64,000 nucleotides of DNA from Siphonodentalium dalli (taxonomy: Eukaryota > Mollusca > Scaphopoda > Gadilida > Siphonodentaliidae): NCBI GenBank assembly GCA_032622095.1, contig CP136067.1, positions 44,433,549-44,497,548 of the forward strand. Reading direction: 5' to 3'. The notes under the pieces are model-generated. The model was not told the DNA's origin. It did no database searches and saw only the letters and a program-made list of their open reading frames with translations. Both the position numbers and the translations under genes were made by a program. Shown here one piece after another: positions 1-46,734 of the stretch (positions are counted from its first letter, which is position 1; the number at the start of each line of letters is the position of its first letter).

Positions 1-1057
1 TATGATAAATAAAGTTCGGCATTTTGATCAGTGACAATGAGTAAAAGGTGGAACTTGCGGGAAATTAGTTGGCATATCGGTTGCATCATCCATCAATATT
101 TCGCTCGAGATGTAAATTAGAGTTATCTTTCTTATGTCGCACATCGGCTATTTAAAATCCGACATAAAACTTAAATCCGACATAAAACGTAAGTTGTGGT
201 TAATAATGTGGAACTGTTGCCAAGTCATCGCATTCATAATTAAACTGTGCTTTGAATACACGGACATGTTATTGTATTGCTTTATTGCATAGATTTAAAT
301 ACATGTTCCTGTGTACACACAGAAGCTACTGCGGTGTCGTAACTTTCCATTTATAGCCAAAACCAGTCACGCATGTGTGCACACGACTCACAGCTTCTGT
401 GTCTTCATGATAGCGCATAATTGGGTCACAATAACAGTATTGTTTGGAGAAGTCGGCCACGTCAAGTTAAATTAGTTCATCAGTTGTCACTCAGATTAGT
501 TTCACTGATTATTTTATAATATAAGCCTGGTGATGTGATTTTAGCATTAAGTCCCGTTTTGATAGTAGAAGTCGGTTCCGTCCCAACGATAATTAGTTGT
601 CACTGTGTGATTATAAGCTTTGATGAGTTGTAATTAACTGCGATAATCCGTCTGTTTATACACGGACATCATGATCTAGAGGCCTAAATCCTGTTAGGAA
701 TGAGATTCTCCCACATTCCTGTCAACTTGTCAAGTGCACTTCTATTTTTTTTAGTGAGCTGCACGTTTTTTCTAACTTTTTGACTGAAAATTCCGCGACT
801 TTGCAAGAACTTTAAATAATCGTGATGGCGCCTAATAATCGTGATGCTGTCGTATTTTTCTTTAAATAAATAAACGTGACGTCACGTTTATTTGGCAGGA
901 GAGAGTAAATACCAACAAAAATTAAAAAATGGCCTCTAACGGTGTGAAATTAGCATATAAACCAGCTACCAAACACTGTACCAAAGAAGAAAAAACTTAC
1001 AATATAGAAAAATACTGAAAATTTAGGGTTTTTTTCTGAAACAAATATAGTAAGTAC
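1..1057 (-). other. CDK2: CDK2 intron 3 (partial)
   Basis: Begins at the exon 3 donor and runs off the left edge. AT-rich with no coding exon that I can recognise; the next CDK2 exon, expected to begin near SYLFQLL, is not here. Confidence 0.6.
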
Positions 1058-35171
<34,114 letters not shown>

Positions 35172-35289
35172 TCAACATATATAGCGTATGAAGATTTTCA
35201 CAGTATCACACGGTTCTGATAAAACTGGCCATTTAATCACAACAATTTATTTCTGCTCATTGTTTACTTTCTGACAGGAGCTTCTGCTT

Positions 35290-35299
35290 TTTCCCGCGC
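35290..35299 (-). promoter_or_regulatory. E2F site in the CDK2 promoter
   Basis: Plus strand TTTCCCGCGC, minus strand GCGCGGGAAA: a perfect TTTSSCGC E2F consensus with the symmetric GC extension, about 134 bp upstream of the CDK2 ATG. CDK2 and other G1/S genes are established E2F targets in animals. That the site is used here is inference from position and match. Confidence 0.75.
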
Positions 35300-35318
35300 T
35301 TTCTGTTTGTTCCTGCTT

Positions 35319-35327
35319 CGATTGGTC
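35319..35327 (-). promoter_or_regulatory. CCAAT box (NF-Y) in the CDK2 promoter
   Basis: On the minus strand GACCAATCG fits the NF-Y consensus RRCCAATSR at every position. It lies about 165 bp upstream of the ATG and about 30 bp upstream of the E2F site. CCAAT plus E2F at this spacing is a common cell-cycle promoter design. No TATA box is evident between the sites and the ATG. Confidence 0.65.
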
Positions 35328-35788
35328 AGAAATGACACCACGAATTTTAGTACAGATAAAAAGTTTGGATCTTGAGTCGAAACAAGAATTCAAGTCACCA
35401 GGCATTGATTAAGCTTTAGGATAAGCACGGCAGCGTAGTATATTTCTATCTGAAAAATAAATTATAATTGGAAACTATAATGCACGAGCTTGTGTAATTA
35501 TGATAAATGTTTTGAAGGATGTTATCTTCCAGGTTGTCTGCATGTGCGCGTTCCTCGTTTTTAATTTGCTAGTTTGTTTACAAATACTGTCAAAGTTCAC
35601 TTTCATAAATCCTCAGTTGTTGGAAATTATGATAAAAATCAGCCGAAAAATAGTCTAATCAGTATACTGTTTGCGCTAATTTCCACATAATTTCTGAGTT
35701 CATGACAATGATGGTGGTTAAATTTAATATCTTGCAAATGTAATTTCACTGAAAATTTGTAATGTATAAATTTAATATAAAGTTAAAC

Positions 35789-36962
35789 GGGTCCGTGACT
35801 ACCCGCCCCCGAGACTACCCCCCCCCCCCCGAGACTACCCCCCCCCCCCCGAGACAACCCGCCCCCTTTCACTCTGAGACAACCCGCCCCCGGACAACCC
35901 GCCCCCAAAAATCAATTAGCGGTAATCAGTGGCTAATTAGGAGGTGTGAGGGGATTATGAGATGTTTGTTTAACGAAACTGGGTTTTTTTTTTTTATAGA
36001 TTTTTATTTGATTTAACTGTTAACAACACGGACAACAATAAATACACATCATGTCACATGTATAACTTATGAACACAAAAATGCATCAACAATAATATGT
36101 TTATTTATTACGAAGTTTAATGAACGAAATTTAAAAACGGAATGAATTAATATGAATTAAAAACAAAATTTAATAACTTTAACAAACGAACAATGATTAA
36201 TTTGGGGCTGTTGCTGCTGTTATCTGCCAAGCATATGCAGAAAGAAGTTAACACAAATTTAGAACAATTTGCGAAATAATGGATCTTAGCTATCCCTCCC
36301 CAAACACGTTTTTGGTCGAAAAATTACATATTTTTGTTCAGAACTTTACCAAATTTCCCAATTGATTATACTGGGTCCGTCACCATGGTCACCCAACATA
36401 ATTCTTTTGCTGAAAATTGAGCCCGGTGACATTGCTTAAGTGATTAAAGGCGTGTGCAGGCTTCCAGACCCCAAATTACAACAACACCGCATTGTATTTG
36501 CTATTACATACAGTAAGTGTCGCATATCAATCAATCAATCAATCAATAGTTTATTCTCAAAAAACCAATAATGGTATACAGAGATTACAATAATTTGACA
36601 GGGGAAGGGGAACCCAGCATGTCCGACTTATAGATGCACAACTACTCCATTCTCGTTTAAGATTGAAATGCAGTAGTTTGAACTATGGCCAATTGAGTAA
36701 TCACATTAAAACGTTCCCTCTCGGTCATTGTGGCAAATAGAAAAAGCATATCATTACTTTTTGGAATACAGTGGTCCTAAGACTGAACTTCTATGCGCCA
36801 TACTGAATGTAATTTTATCAGAAATACTCTTTTTATGTGCAGTAACTCAGTCATCGCGAAAAAATAACAATTTCGGGACAACCCGCCCTCATTTATCGGG
36901 ACAACCCGCCCCCAAAATAGCAGAGGGGCGGGTTGTCTCGGGGGCGGGTAGTCCTGTTCCCG
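35789..36962. mobile_element. GACAACCCGCCCC-ended transposon, copy B
   Basis: Starts GGGTCCGTGACTACCCGCCC and ends like copy A (26414-27152). Shared interior words include aattaggaggtgtga-type, gggattatgagatgtttgtt and acaatgattaatttggggct. About 435 bp longer than copy A because of extra sequence in its middle, which includes the (CAAT)n stretch at 36523-36546. C tracts at 35819-35850. Flanks AGTTAAAC and TATAAACA share no clear 8-bp duplication. Confidence 0.75.
36523..36625 (-). mobile_element. Possible 3' tail of a LINE (CR1/L2-like), inserted in copy B
   Basis: Read on the minus strand, a short 3' end with an aataaa-like word is followed by a (ATTG)n microsatellite. This is a common tail structure of CR1/L2-type non-LTR retrotransposons. 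No reverse transcriptase sequence is attached, so this is tentative. Confidence 0.3.
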
Positions 36963-36997
36963 TATAAACAATTTCAAATATCACATTCATGATGATT

Positions 36998-37323
36998 CAC
37001 AGAAGTTGGAATCACTGACTTTTTATATATTGGAGATTATCTGCGGAGTTATAGGCATTAGGGTTTAGAAGAATGGCAGGTTAAAATTTCGAGATATCTC
37101 CACAAGGATTCACTTCGACCCGTAAATTTGGACAACAAAAGCATAATACTCAGGGTTTTCGGCATATTTCGTTAGAAAAAGCATTCCGCTACAACCCTAC
37201 TAGTACCGCAACTGGCGCAAGCGAGGTTTTATCGAAGTTTACAACTTTTCTTTTGCCTGTTAGTTTAGTGGTCCTCGAAGTGTACCGGACGATGCTCGGG
37301 TGTCTCCGGCAAATCGCCAAGCA
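36998..37323 (+). repeat. Repeat S, copy 1 (inverted copy at 45718-46058)
   Basis: Landmarks acagaagttggaatcactga, caaggattcacttcgacccg, aaaagcattccgctacaacc and gtgtaccggacgatgctcgg recur reverse-complemented at 45718-46058 with good conservation. Identity of the repeat unknown. Confidence 0.75.
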
Positions 37324-37614
37324 CGAAAATTTCAAATTGCGGAACCGTTTAAACAGACAGCGCTCTGCGCGCAAAATTCGAACATGTATTGACATGGGTA
37401 TAATTTGGAGCATAAAATGATAAATAATAAAGTCTCTTCATTGCAATTCAGAAACATTGCGTCATACACGGGGCAACGAAACAAATTAATATTAACGATT
37501 ATCATCACATAATAAAATCCCATCGTCAACTATATCAACATTTACAAGTATAGGCCTACGTACGCCCCTGCAAGAGATATTCACGACGACCGGCCACTTT
37601 CATTGGGTTCACCT

Positions 37615-37690
37615 AAATGCAGCAAGTCCCTGGATATGCAGCAAGTCCCCGGTAAACGCAGCAAGTCCCTGGTAAATGCAGCAAGTTCCT
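37615..37690 (+). repeat. Short tandem repeat, 19-20 bp unit, four copies
   Basis: The word gcagcaagtccc(t/c)gg recurs with agcaag at 37621, 37640, 37660 and 37680. Non-coding. Confidence 0.75.
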
Positions 37691-38353
37691 CTAATTTAGG
37701 GTGGATTAGTGGAGTTGTTGATGAGTTTAATCAGTGTTTTATTATTCATTTGATTTATGATCTGCGGCAGTTGATTTGAAATCTTTATCCCTTTATAATT
37801 ATTTAAGATGGGTATTTGTAGATTTTTATCTGACAATATTGTTTTCTTAAATTAACTAGAAGTTTTTGACTGGCCACGGCCCACGGGGAGGGACCCGACA
37901 CAAGCTTTCCAAGTGTTGGAAATTTCCGACCATTTCAGTCCAAAATTTTGCCACAAAATAGGAAAATATGCAAATATTGGTCCAAAAACAATTAATTCCC
38001 CCAAAAATCAAACTACAAGAACATTTTCAACCTATTGTTGGTGTGAATTTTCCAACTAATGTTTTGGCTGTTGAAAATTTTTACCAAAGTTGGAGGATAA
38101 AATAGTTTTTATGAAGTTGCTACTTCTTTTATTCTACTCACTGTTTAATATAATTTAATTAATATGATTTATATTTCTTTGTGATATTCCTGTTTTCACT
38201 GCGTAAACACATGTCAGTGATTAATTATCACTGAACAGGTGAATCTCTGAACCATATTCTTAAACAGGCAGTGGATTGGAAATCAACACCTTTAACGGAA
38301 TTAGTGCGGGCGCTGTTTAGTATAGTTGAGGGATAGTACATGGAATTTCAACG

Positions 38354-38886
38354 TACCTTACTCGTATTGAAATTCGCGCACTTAGCTGCGCGAATTCAAA
38401 ACTGCCAAAATAATATTTCCGTGATATTTTCGTATATCTTGGAGCTGATGACAGTTTCGGTTCTTAGTCATTACTGGATATAGTATGTGTGTATATTAAT
38501 CACCATCAAGGCGTATTTACATCATATAGACACTCCACTATAGTAACTACATACATCATCATTTTGTGGCGACCTGGAATATTAGTATTTCTTATACAAG
38601 TTCAACAATGTCTATGTTACCATGATTTGTCGTTTGGCATTGTGAGCAGTGGTCTTGATACATGTAGTGGTTGGCCGAATGTAAATATGCATACATGTAT
38701 TGGCGTAATTGTCTATTCATCCTTTCATAATATATGTAAACTCAGCAACATAGCCCTCTTGTATTACCTATGGACTGTGGTTTAGATTACACTTGGGAGT
38801 CATACTATTTTTCGCTAAGTTTTAAATTCGCACACCGATGGGTGCGCGAAAAATAGTACTGCGCGAATTTAAATACGAGTAAGGTA
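38354..38886. mobile_element. Miniature element with TACCTTACTCGTATT ends (533 bp)
   Basis: Terminal inverted repeat of 26 bp with one mismatch, starting TACCTTACTCGTATT and running into a GCGC-rich palindrome (aattcgcgca...tgcgcgaatt). TA at both ends may be the target duplication. The open frame at 38489-38785 lies inside and is not recognised. A second, larger copy is at 46289-49716. Confidence 0.75.
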
Positions 38887-39587
38887 GTTTATTTGTAGAC
38901 CCCGAAGCCACAACAAATAGTTTTCATGGCTGCATGGCTCAACCGATTTTCGTGGCTGGTTAGCTATAGCTAAGCCGGCTCAGTCACGACGTTCGTGGCT
39001 GACGAAATATGACGGCTCAGCCGGCTGAGATGTTATCATTCAGCGTATTTTCGTTTCCGAAATGTTCCTAATCTCCTGTTACCGGTTATAAACGTCGTTT
39101 TTTTTAGCGTTTGTGGTGAACCCGTAGAATTCCAGGCCACACGTAATCTTTTGATGTTGGGCTTTTCCATTATGGCGAAAATTTCACGTGGTTTCCACGT
39201 GTAAATTTCCCGACCATTTACCCATAATTCACTTATTTGGAATAGGTACCGGTATAATACATAATATATATTTCACTCTCAACTCTCATATATAACTGGA
39301 TGATATAATAAGACTATCTGATGTTTAGTAGTGGATGTAGGTCTGTTTAAAATCAAATTTATCAATATGATTTCTGACATTTGGCCGATGAAGAAATGTG
39401 AAGTGTGTAGGCCTAATATATATAATCTGTTAGTTAAGGCTTCTAACGTTTGCTTCTAACGTTTACATATCGTAGGTCGTCTGCACCCTGGAACCGGTGG
39501 AAGCCCAAGTTTGTTTGTATCTGGCTGCAGAAATGTTCTCCAATGCGGGCGCATAGCCTACTCTTCTTCGATACACATGGAGGGTTT

Positions 39588-39821
39588 TTAACCCTTTGAG
39601 TGCCAGGTCGATTTTTGTATCAACCCATATACCATGTGCCAATGTATTCTCTTATATATGCGAGTCGACCATAGGTCGCCTCGCATATATAAGAGAATGC
39701 ATTGGCCTAACAATTTTTTTTTTTTTTTTACAATTTTAATAATTTATTCTTATATTCTTTAACAGACTTATTTTGTAGGTTTAGGGCCGATGAGATCGGC
39801 CCCTGGCACTCAAAGGGTTAA
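39588..39821. mobile_element. TTAA-flanked miniature element with a single TATATA palindrome (234 bp)
   Basis: Ends TTAACCCTTTGAGTGCCAG on both sides in inverse orientation. At 39638-39706 lies the 69-bp palindrome built on CCAATGyATTCTCTTATATA and a central gaccataggtc. Both the outer TTAA and the inner hairpin match the pattern of other miniature elements in this window, but the terminal repeat is different beyond TTAACCCTTT. Confidence 0.8.
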
Positions 39822-39889
39822 CGTACAATGGGCACGAACTACCCAAGAGACGGCACAGCCATTAAGGTGAGCTCGCGATCTCACCAAAT

Positions 39890-42100
39890 CTAGTCATGGC
39901 TCAACCCTGCAAGTTGAGCCAAGGGGTCGTGTTGGGAATGAACCTGCATCCACCTGGGACTCGATGTTTCCCCCAAGGGCTGCCACTAAGCTTCCCTTTA
40001 TAATCATATAATAGAATTTGTTTACATCAACAATACTGTACAAACAGTATAAACACTCTTTCTGTGGCTCTCCTATCTGGGAGTCATCATCCACGATTCT
40101 GCCCTATGGGGACCTTCCCACAGTATTTGGGGTTTTGATGCATCATGACCTTCTTGGTCACAGCCATTAAATCGAGCCTTGTCATCAACCTTGCGATGCT
40201 CTTTAATTCTACCTATCGTCCTTGGATCTCCCTTGGGGTACCCATGTCGCCTTTTCTGGGTTGGGCCATATTTCTTGGAATATGATGAGGAACAGATGCC
40301 GTAATATCACCAAGGCCTTGATCATTACATGTCGAATTTCTCTGACCATGTATGTCTGTCAATGTGTCAGGAAGAATATATTTCTCCTGTGCATTTGGTT
40401 TCCCTTCAATATAGGGTGGTTTTGGTTCAGCTCTCATCCCCATTGCTTATGGTAGCAGAAACTACTGCTGTATTCCCATGTGATCATGGATACCCTTAAT
40501 AGGTTCGGTAAGCTTTCTGAGTATTTGTGAATTTCCAGAACTTCCAGGAGTCACATGGCATATTCTGCCAAAATCTGTTTTCTCTCCCATAGCTGGTGCC
40601 TTATCCGTGCTGCTTATTCCAATTCCTTTTGGGGAATTTGTGTTGATGTGCCCTGAAAAGTGACTAGAAGATACTATCTCTGGCATAGTTTCTGATGAGT
40701 CAGAAGATACAACTCGGTATGCCTTATTTGCTTCGTTGGACTCAATGATGGCATACAACAATATGATGCTTTCTTATAGCATTTAGGCCAAGACTTCTGT
40801 CTTGGCTTATGTCAACCACTATCATGCGCTGTTTCATAGTATCATCTTCGACCACTATCTCAAATTCTGCTGCACCATGGTAATATATTTTGATTCCATT
40901 TATTGTCTCCAAATCACCATATAGATGGGTATCCAGTTTGGGTTTATCTTCCGGTAAGTAGTCATACAGTTTCTTTGAGAGCATGGAAACTGTTGCTCCA
41001 GTACCAATCAGAAACCTCACTGGCTGCCCATGGAGATTGCAATCTAAACACAGGCCTCCCTCTTCAGAAGAGCTGTATCTAACAAACTCCTTGGAGTTAC
41101 AATGTCCACTTGTATTCTGCTGGTCTCCCCTACAACGATAGGCATTAGGACACATGTCGCGTGGATTGTGAGAAGTTCTGCATCTATTGCGTGCTTTATA
41201 TTCGTTTGTGTTATAATCAGGATTATCATTATAATTCTGTCTCTATTGTCTATCGTCACGACAGTCCCTCCAGGACTCATTTGTGTTACTCTTTTTCTCC
41301 TTGTTTTTTATCTCCGTTTCTCCTTGTTTTGGTTCTCCAAGTTTGTCATTCTTTGTTTATCTCCCAATTACTCCTCTTCACATCAGTCAACATTTGTTTT
41401 ATCTCCTTCATCTCAACGATGGACTGTGATGTCTGGGACGGTTGTGAGCTATCCTGAGTTTTCCCATTAGAACCAGTTTGGGGCTTCAGTTCATATATTA
41501 TATTTTTGAGTTCTTCAAACTCTATATTGTTGCTTTGTGTTGGATCTGCTTCATTTACTGCCCTACTGTACTTCATAGAATCGAAAACGCGTGTACAGAT
41601 GGATGCCATAGTACTCTTACAACATCATTGTTATAGTATGTATGACACTAGCATAGTCTTTAGACCTATGTTTTTCAGACTTGGCAAAAGCCTCTGATTC
41701 AACTGCATGTCTTATGCTCTCGCCAAGAGAGCCCGGTCGTGCTTGTTATACCCTGAGCCGTATATCTGGATCATACAACCCACCAATGAATTGGTCCTTT
41801 GCCAAGGTGTCTCTCAATTCATGTGATGCAGTATGATATGCCATATTGTCCAGACGTCGGATGTTTTGTCCCATTTCGGGTAGGCTATCTCCTGCCCTTT
41901 GTTGTCGTTCATGCAATTGTACCATATACAAGTCAGTCTGGTTTTTGGCAGCAAATCGGCCTTCTATCGGCGCAACAAGAACGTTGTAGTCTTGTTCTCG
42001 TCCGTGTATTCGTCTCATCGTGCTATTTACTGTATTATTGCATGGGATAAGGAATACATGAATGTATCCAAACACAGCAACTACGATAGTGGATGATAAT
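39890..42100 (-). pseudogene. LTR retrotransposon (Ty3/gypsy-like) gag-protease remnant
   Basis: Minus-strand frames in order: 42075-41746 (gag: RFAAKNQTDLYMVQL, GDSLPEMGQNIRRL, LRDTLAKDQFIGGL), 41609-41346 (rest of gag), 41155-40742 (protease), 40761-40462 and 40443-40213 (spacer before reverse transcriptase). The protease core reads FLIGTGATVSML; the family normally has DTG, so the catalytic Asp is changed to Gly. Several frame changes break the coding region. No reverse transcriptase, integrase or LTR is visible, so this is a dead fragment. Family assignment rests on the gag motif and the protease. Invertebrate gypsy-type elements carry this gag. Confidence 0.75.
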
Positions 42101-43271
42101 ACGCATCAACAGTCATATATACTATATGTCTTGACAAGTGCAACTGTTGAAATCTTTCCCTAGATCCTTGTTCAAAAACAATATTAAATTATCACTCATA
42201 TATATAAAGCAGAGGGGCAAAAACGTTTAAAATGTATGATTGTTCGGTCTACTTTCACCATGAATCTCAGAAATCTTGCCATCTATATAAACAACATCTT
42301 CAAATTGGGTATATATCTAGGAGTATAAGTGTGTACAATACTATATCATAGCACAGAATAATCCCAGTTCTAAAACTGTCTTTGCTGTTCTAAAACCTGA
42401 CCTTTTTGCTGATTTGTTTGATGAGGGGTGACACAATCTTACACAATACAGCACCTATCACAATATTGAAGATCGCAAGTCAAAACAATATTGAACTATT
42501 CCTGATTAAGTGGGCCAAAAAAATTGAAAATTTGCGTTTTTTGGTATATTGTTACAAAAAATCTCAGAAATCTTGATATAACTTTCAACGAAATCGAGCA
42601 CTATAATATTAGAAATATAGAAGTATGTAGAATACAATATCTTGGCGTAAAAAATCACGTTTCTCTACAATTGTGTCGCTCTTAGCCGCATTTATAAAAG
42701 ATAGCGATTTTTACTGATTTTTGCCGCTTAAACCTCTCAAAATCATCTTTTGCATTATTTGTATATTTCACACCAGGTCCTATCCGGTGCACAATGTTAT
42801 AACCTTCAAAATGATGTATCACAAGCCCGTGTGTGGTGCCGATGGACTAAACTCCTACTTCTAGTGAGCTTTTTGAGTTTGTCTGCTGCACTACTAGCTA
42901 CGCGCCTGTTTCAACTATTATATTCAGTTTATCGTTCCGATATATTTGTTTCTAATTAATGTATGAAATTCAGATGAAGCAAAGATTCAATGCTTTTATC
43001 AAGATTTGTAACAATTAACTGCTCCGGAATTGGAGCCTAGAGGTGCTGCAAAAAAAGCGTAGGGATCTATCGTACCAATGCAACACTATAGGATCGAGTG
43101 ATTTGTTTGTTTTAGAAGTATAAATTTGACAAAATAGAATCATAATATTTCCATCTTTCATTTTTTTTTTTCAACTGAACTGGTCCCTGATACTTTTAGT
43201 AGACCTTTGCCGTGGGCTGATTGTTTTGACCGAAAACAATCTTCCGGCTCCGAATACCAGTTTTTGTGCTT
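42101..43271. other. Intergenic, no recognised feature
   Basis: AT-rich. An open frame at 42750-42959 includes a hydrophobic run but no similarity I know. Two 'aatctcagaaatcttg' words (42264, 42560) hint at an old repeat. Confidence 0.4.
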
Positions 43272-45712
43272 TTTAGCTCACCTGAGACGAAGTCTCAGGT
43301 GGAGCTATAGTCATCACTACTCGTCCGTCGTCCGTGTGTCCATCCGTCCGTCCGTCAACAATTCTTTAAACCACTTCTCCTCTGAAACCATCAGACCGAT
43401 TGGGTTTATATTTGGTGTGGATGTTCCCTAGGTGACTCTTATTCAGATTGGTTCAAATGAGGTCACCAAGTCAAATAGTTTTGATGTCAGGACCATAACT
43501 ATTTTTCCACATAGTAATTCTTAAAACGACTTCTTTTCTGAAGTTGTCGGGCCGAATGGGTTCATATTTGGTATGAGGGTACCTTGGGTGACTGTGGTTC
43601 AGATGGATATAAATCTGAATTTTTTATTTTTTTTTTCTATTTAACTTATTGCTCAATTTAACCACACAAAAAAATATATATATATTTTATTTTTAATAAA
43701 TAAAAAAAAATTATTAAATAAAAATATTTTATTTTTAAATAAAATAAAAAAAAACTCATTAAAATTTTGAAGAATCTATGACATTACATCTTTGGGAGGG
43801 GAGGGGAGGTACCTCTAGTCACTCCACTATATGTGGTTGAAATCAGGGGTTTGTGAGAAAGCAGGAACAGACAGATGTACAGAAATGTTCAGTAAATTAC
43901 TTTAATATCCTTGTATTCTCACTACAGCAAGCCACCCATGTGCTCTTATGGTCCGTGATGGACACATGTATATAAAACACTGCCAGATGGATAGATAACA
44001 ACTGCTATGCCATAGTGCTCTCCATCCCCAGAGAGTGTAATTCATGTCATTCATAATTTAAATGAGATTAATGGTGTTATCAATGAAGCACCCTTGTTGT
44101 TTACATTATCACTCAGTGGTCATTAAAATCAGATTAATTTCATTTTCTCCAAGCTTGAATGAAGAGTGTCTGGCATTTGTAGAATGAGGTTCCCAGAGGG
44201 TGAATTTAATTATGTTGCTCCACACAGCAGGCCAGCATCACCAAATACACCCTGTGAGGACCTCATTCTGCTTAGGCCTCATCTTCTGGGAAGTATCTAG
44301 AGTATCAAATTAACATTTTTAGCTGCTTTTTTTCCTTCTGTTCAGATTCTATATCCCATAATTTGCAGAAGATAAAATGCATAATTGAGGTGCCCAATGG
44401 GTGTGCATACATCGCCAACTTCAGCTGGAGAATTTCTATCTGTCCCTAGGTCTCCCATAGCAGTTGGGGATTAAGTAAAATTAGGTTCCCAGATTGTGAA
44501 TTTGGTGATGCTATCCCACCTTACAGAATAGCATCACTACTTTCACTCTTTGGGGACTTCAGACACACTGAATTCAGGCTTGGCTGTTCCAATATTTTCT
44601 TAACAACCACTTATCTATGTGAACTCATTATACCTAATTATGAACAAACAATGGAGGCATATTGCTGTTGTTGGATTGAAACTGTCGGTCTGTCAGAGCG
44701 TCCTTCCATCCATTGGTCTGTCCATCCAATCCGTCAACAATTGTTTTCTTCTCGAGATCCATATGAAATCCTTACCTGTAGGTGACTCACGTTCAGATTT
44801 GTTCAAATAAGTTCATCGAGTCAAATGGGAGGGATGCCAGGGCCGTAACTTTCTCCCTCCATAGTAATTCTAACAACTATTACTTCTCAAAAACCTTCAA
44901 GTCTATTTAGCTTATATTTGGTATGCAGCGTCCTTGGGCGGCATGTTCAGATCTGTTCCAATGGGGTAATTTTTTGGAAAATCAATTTTAACTTCAACTC
45001 TTAAAAGCCACTGTTTAAAATTACTAGATGAATAGATCTCATACATGGGGATTCATGTTTGTTCAACTAGGGGCAGAGGTAAGAGTTATAGCTCCCCCAC
45101 CCACACTACCTGTATCTATGTTGTATGCTACTGTTATAATAATATATAGATTCCTCTTGAAAATTTCATTTCTGATACAACATTAGTTGTAGATAATCTA
45201 TTAGATTTTTACACCAAAAATAAAAACCACACTTAGACTCACTATATGAATAGTTCTCATAATTTGATTTTAACTTCCAACTAGTATGTTTTTAAACCAA
45301 CAGTCCATATTTGCCGACTTCATGTTAAACTGTTGTAATGGGGCACACATTTTGACTGTATGGGAGATGTCAGGCTGGAAATTCCCAAAAGTTTGAGAGC
45401 TTGAAACACCCATTCCAGTTATAAAATTTCAACATAAGAGGGGTGTGCAAATTAATTTTGTGAACTTAGGACTATGGAATGGTTAAGATTATCTTGTTTA
45501 AAAGAGGGTTGGAGATTTGACAGTAGTGTGCACTTTCAAATTTCAAGGTGAAGAGCCCGGCTCATCAGCAAATCCCGAGCTACATGTATGTCCCTGTTTA
45601 GAACTACTTGTCTTATTTTGACAAGTACTGACTGTGTTAGTCTTCAAAGTCCCTTTCTTCTCAGTCTTTACAGTAGGTGAGCGTCTCCACAGTCATTGAC
45701 TGTCTTGTTGTT
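43272..45712 (-). repeat. Large dispersed repeat block T, inverted copy 2
   Basis: Begins tttttagctcacctgagacg and ends near cagtcattgactgtcttgtt, the reverse of block 30697-34292. Shared in reverse order: the (GTCC)n tail (43320-43352), gataacaccattaatctc-type sequence (44060-44090), gaatgaggt palindromes (44180-44275) and the terminal sequence. About 1.1 kb shorter, partly for lack of the tandem amplification. An AT-rich run lies at 43618-43765. Confidence 0.75.
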
Positions 45713-45717
45713 TTTGC

Positions 45718-46058
45718 TTCGGCGATTTGCTGGAGACACCCGAGCATCGTCCGGTACACTTCGAGGACCACTAAGCTAACAGGTGAAAGAAAAGTTGTAA
45801 ACTTTGATAAAACCTCGAATAAATCAACGAATAGACGCTATGCTTGCTGTAGGGTTGTAGCGGAATGCTTTTTCTAACGAAATATGCCGAAAACCCTGAG
45901 TATTATGCTTTTGTTGTCCAAATTTACGGGTCGAAGTGAATCCTTGTGGAGATACCTCGAAAATTTAACCTGCCATTCTTCTAAACCCTAATGCCTATAA
46001 CTCCCCAGATAATCTCTAAAAGTGGCATAAAAGTCAGTGATTCCAACTTCTGTGAACA
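45718..46058 (-). repeat. Repeat S, inverted copy 2
   Basis: Reverse complement of 36998-37323 (see that entry). It abuts block T directly, unlike copy 1, so S and T are independent repeats. Confidence 0.75.
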
Positions 46059-46734
46059 ATATTATTGTCAATAAAATGAAAACAAATATCGACGAATCCA
46101 GCTTAGAAAAGTTAGTTCTGCCCAAATATTATTTTAGCTAGCCAAGGTTCGGTGTTCGTCATCCATGGGTTAGTGGGGGCTTGGGTTCAGCCCCAGAGTA
46201 TTGGTACCCCTGGTCTCTTCCCCTGCAATTGTCTTGCAACCAGGCACATGTAATTTGATCAGGTCTGACACTTTCCCAAATCTCTGTATACCTTACTCGT
46301 ATTTAAATTCGTGCAGTACTATTTTTCGCTCAGTATTAAATTCGCGCCCCATGCTGCGCGAATTCAAAACTGACAAACATATTTTAGAAAAGGTCCTGTG
46401 ATCACAGTGTCAGTTCTTAATCGCTCCTAAAGATACATGTATGTAGTATATAAAGACTATCACGACGGAAATTCACATCGAGTAGAACATGACTGCATTA
46501 TAATTTTGTTGTGAAGATGGGTGTACAGTGTATGATTCAAGTAATTATTCTGATATTTAAGCAGTTACGTGGTTTGGTATAAATTCAGGAGACATACTAT
46601 TTTTAGCTCAGTTTTAAATTGAGCTCGAAAGTAAAACCAAAACCGAGTAGGCTGATGTCTTCCGAAAAAAAAAATAGTTTGCATTTTAAATAGTTGGGAT
46701 CACATAAATAACTCAAGACTGTTATATGACCACT

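Noticed and set aside
950-1057. Extension of the CDK2 exon 3 frame past 1058 ([11 protein letters not shown]...)
   Set aside because: Loses kinase similarity exactly at a GT donor; treated as intron.
38489-38785. Frame of 98 codons in the 533-bp miniature element
   Set aside because: Low-complexity hydrophobic translation, no similarity, and the element is too small to be autonomous.
40742-42100. Reading this region as a host gene because of its several frames
   Set aside because: Motifs match retrotransposon gag and protease, and the frames are broken.
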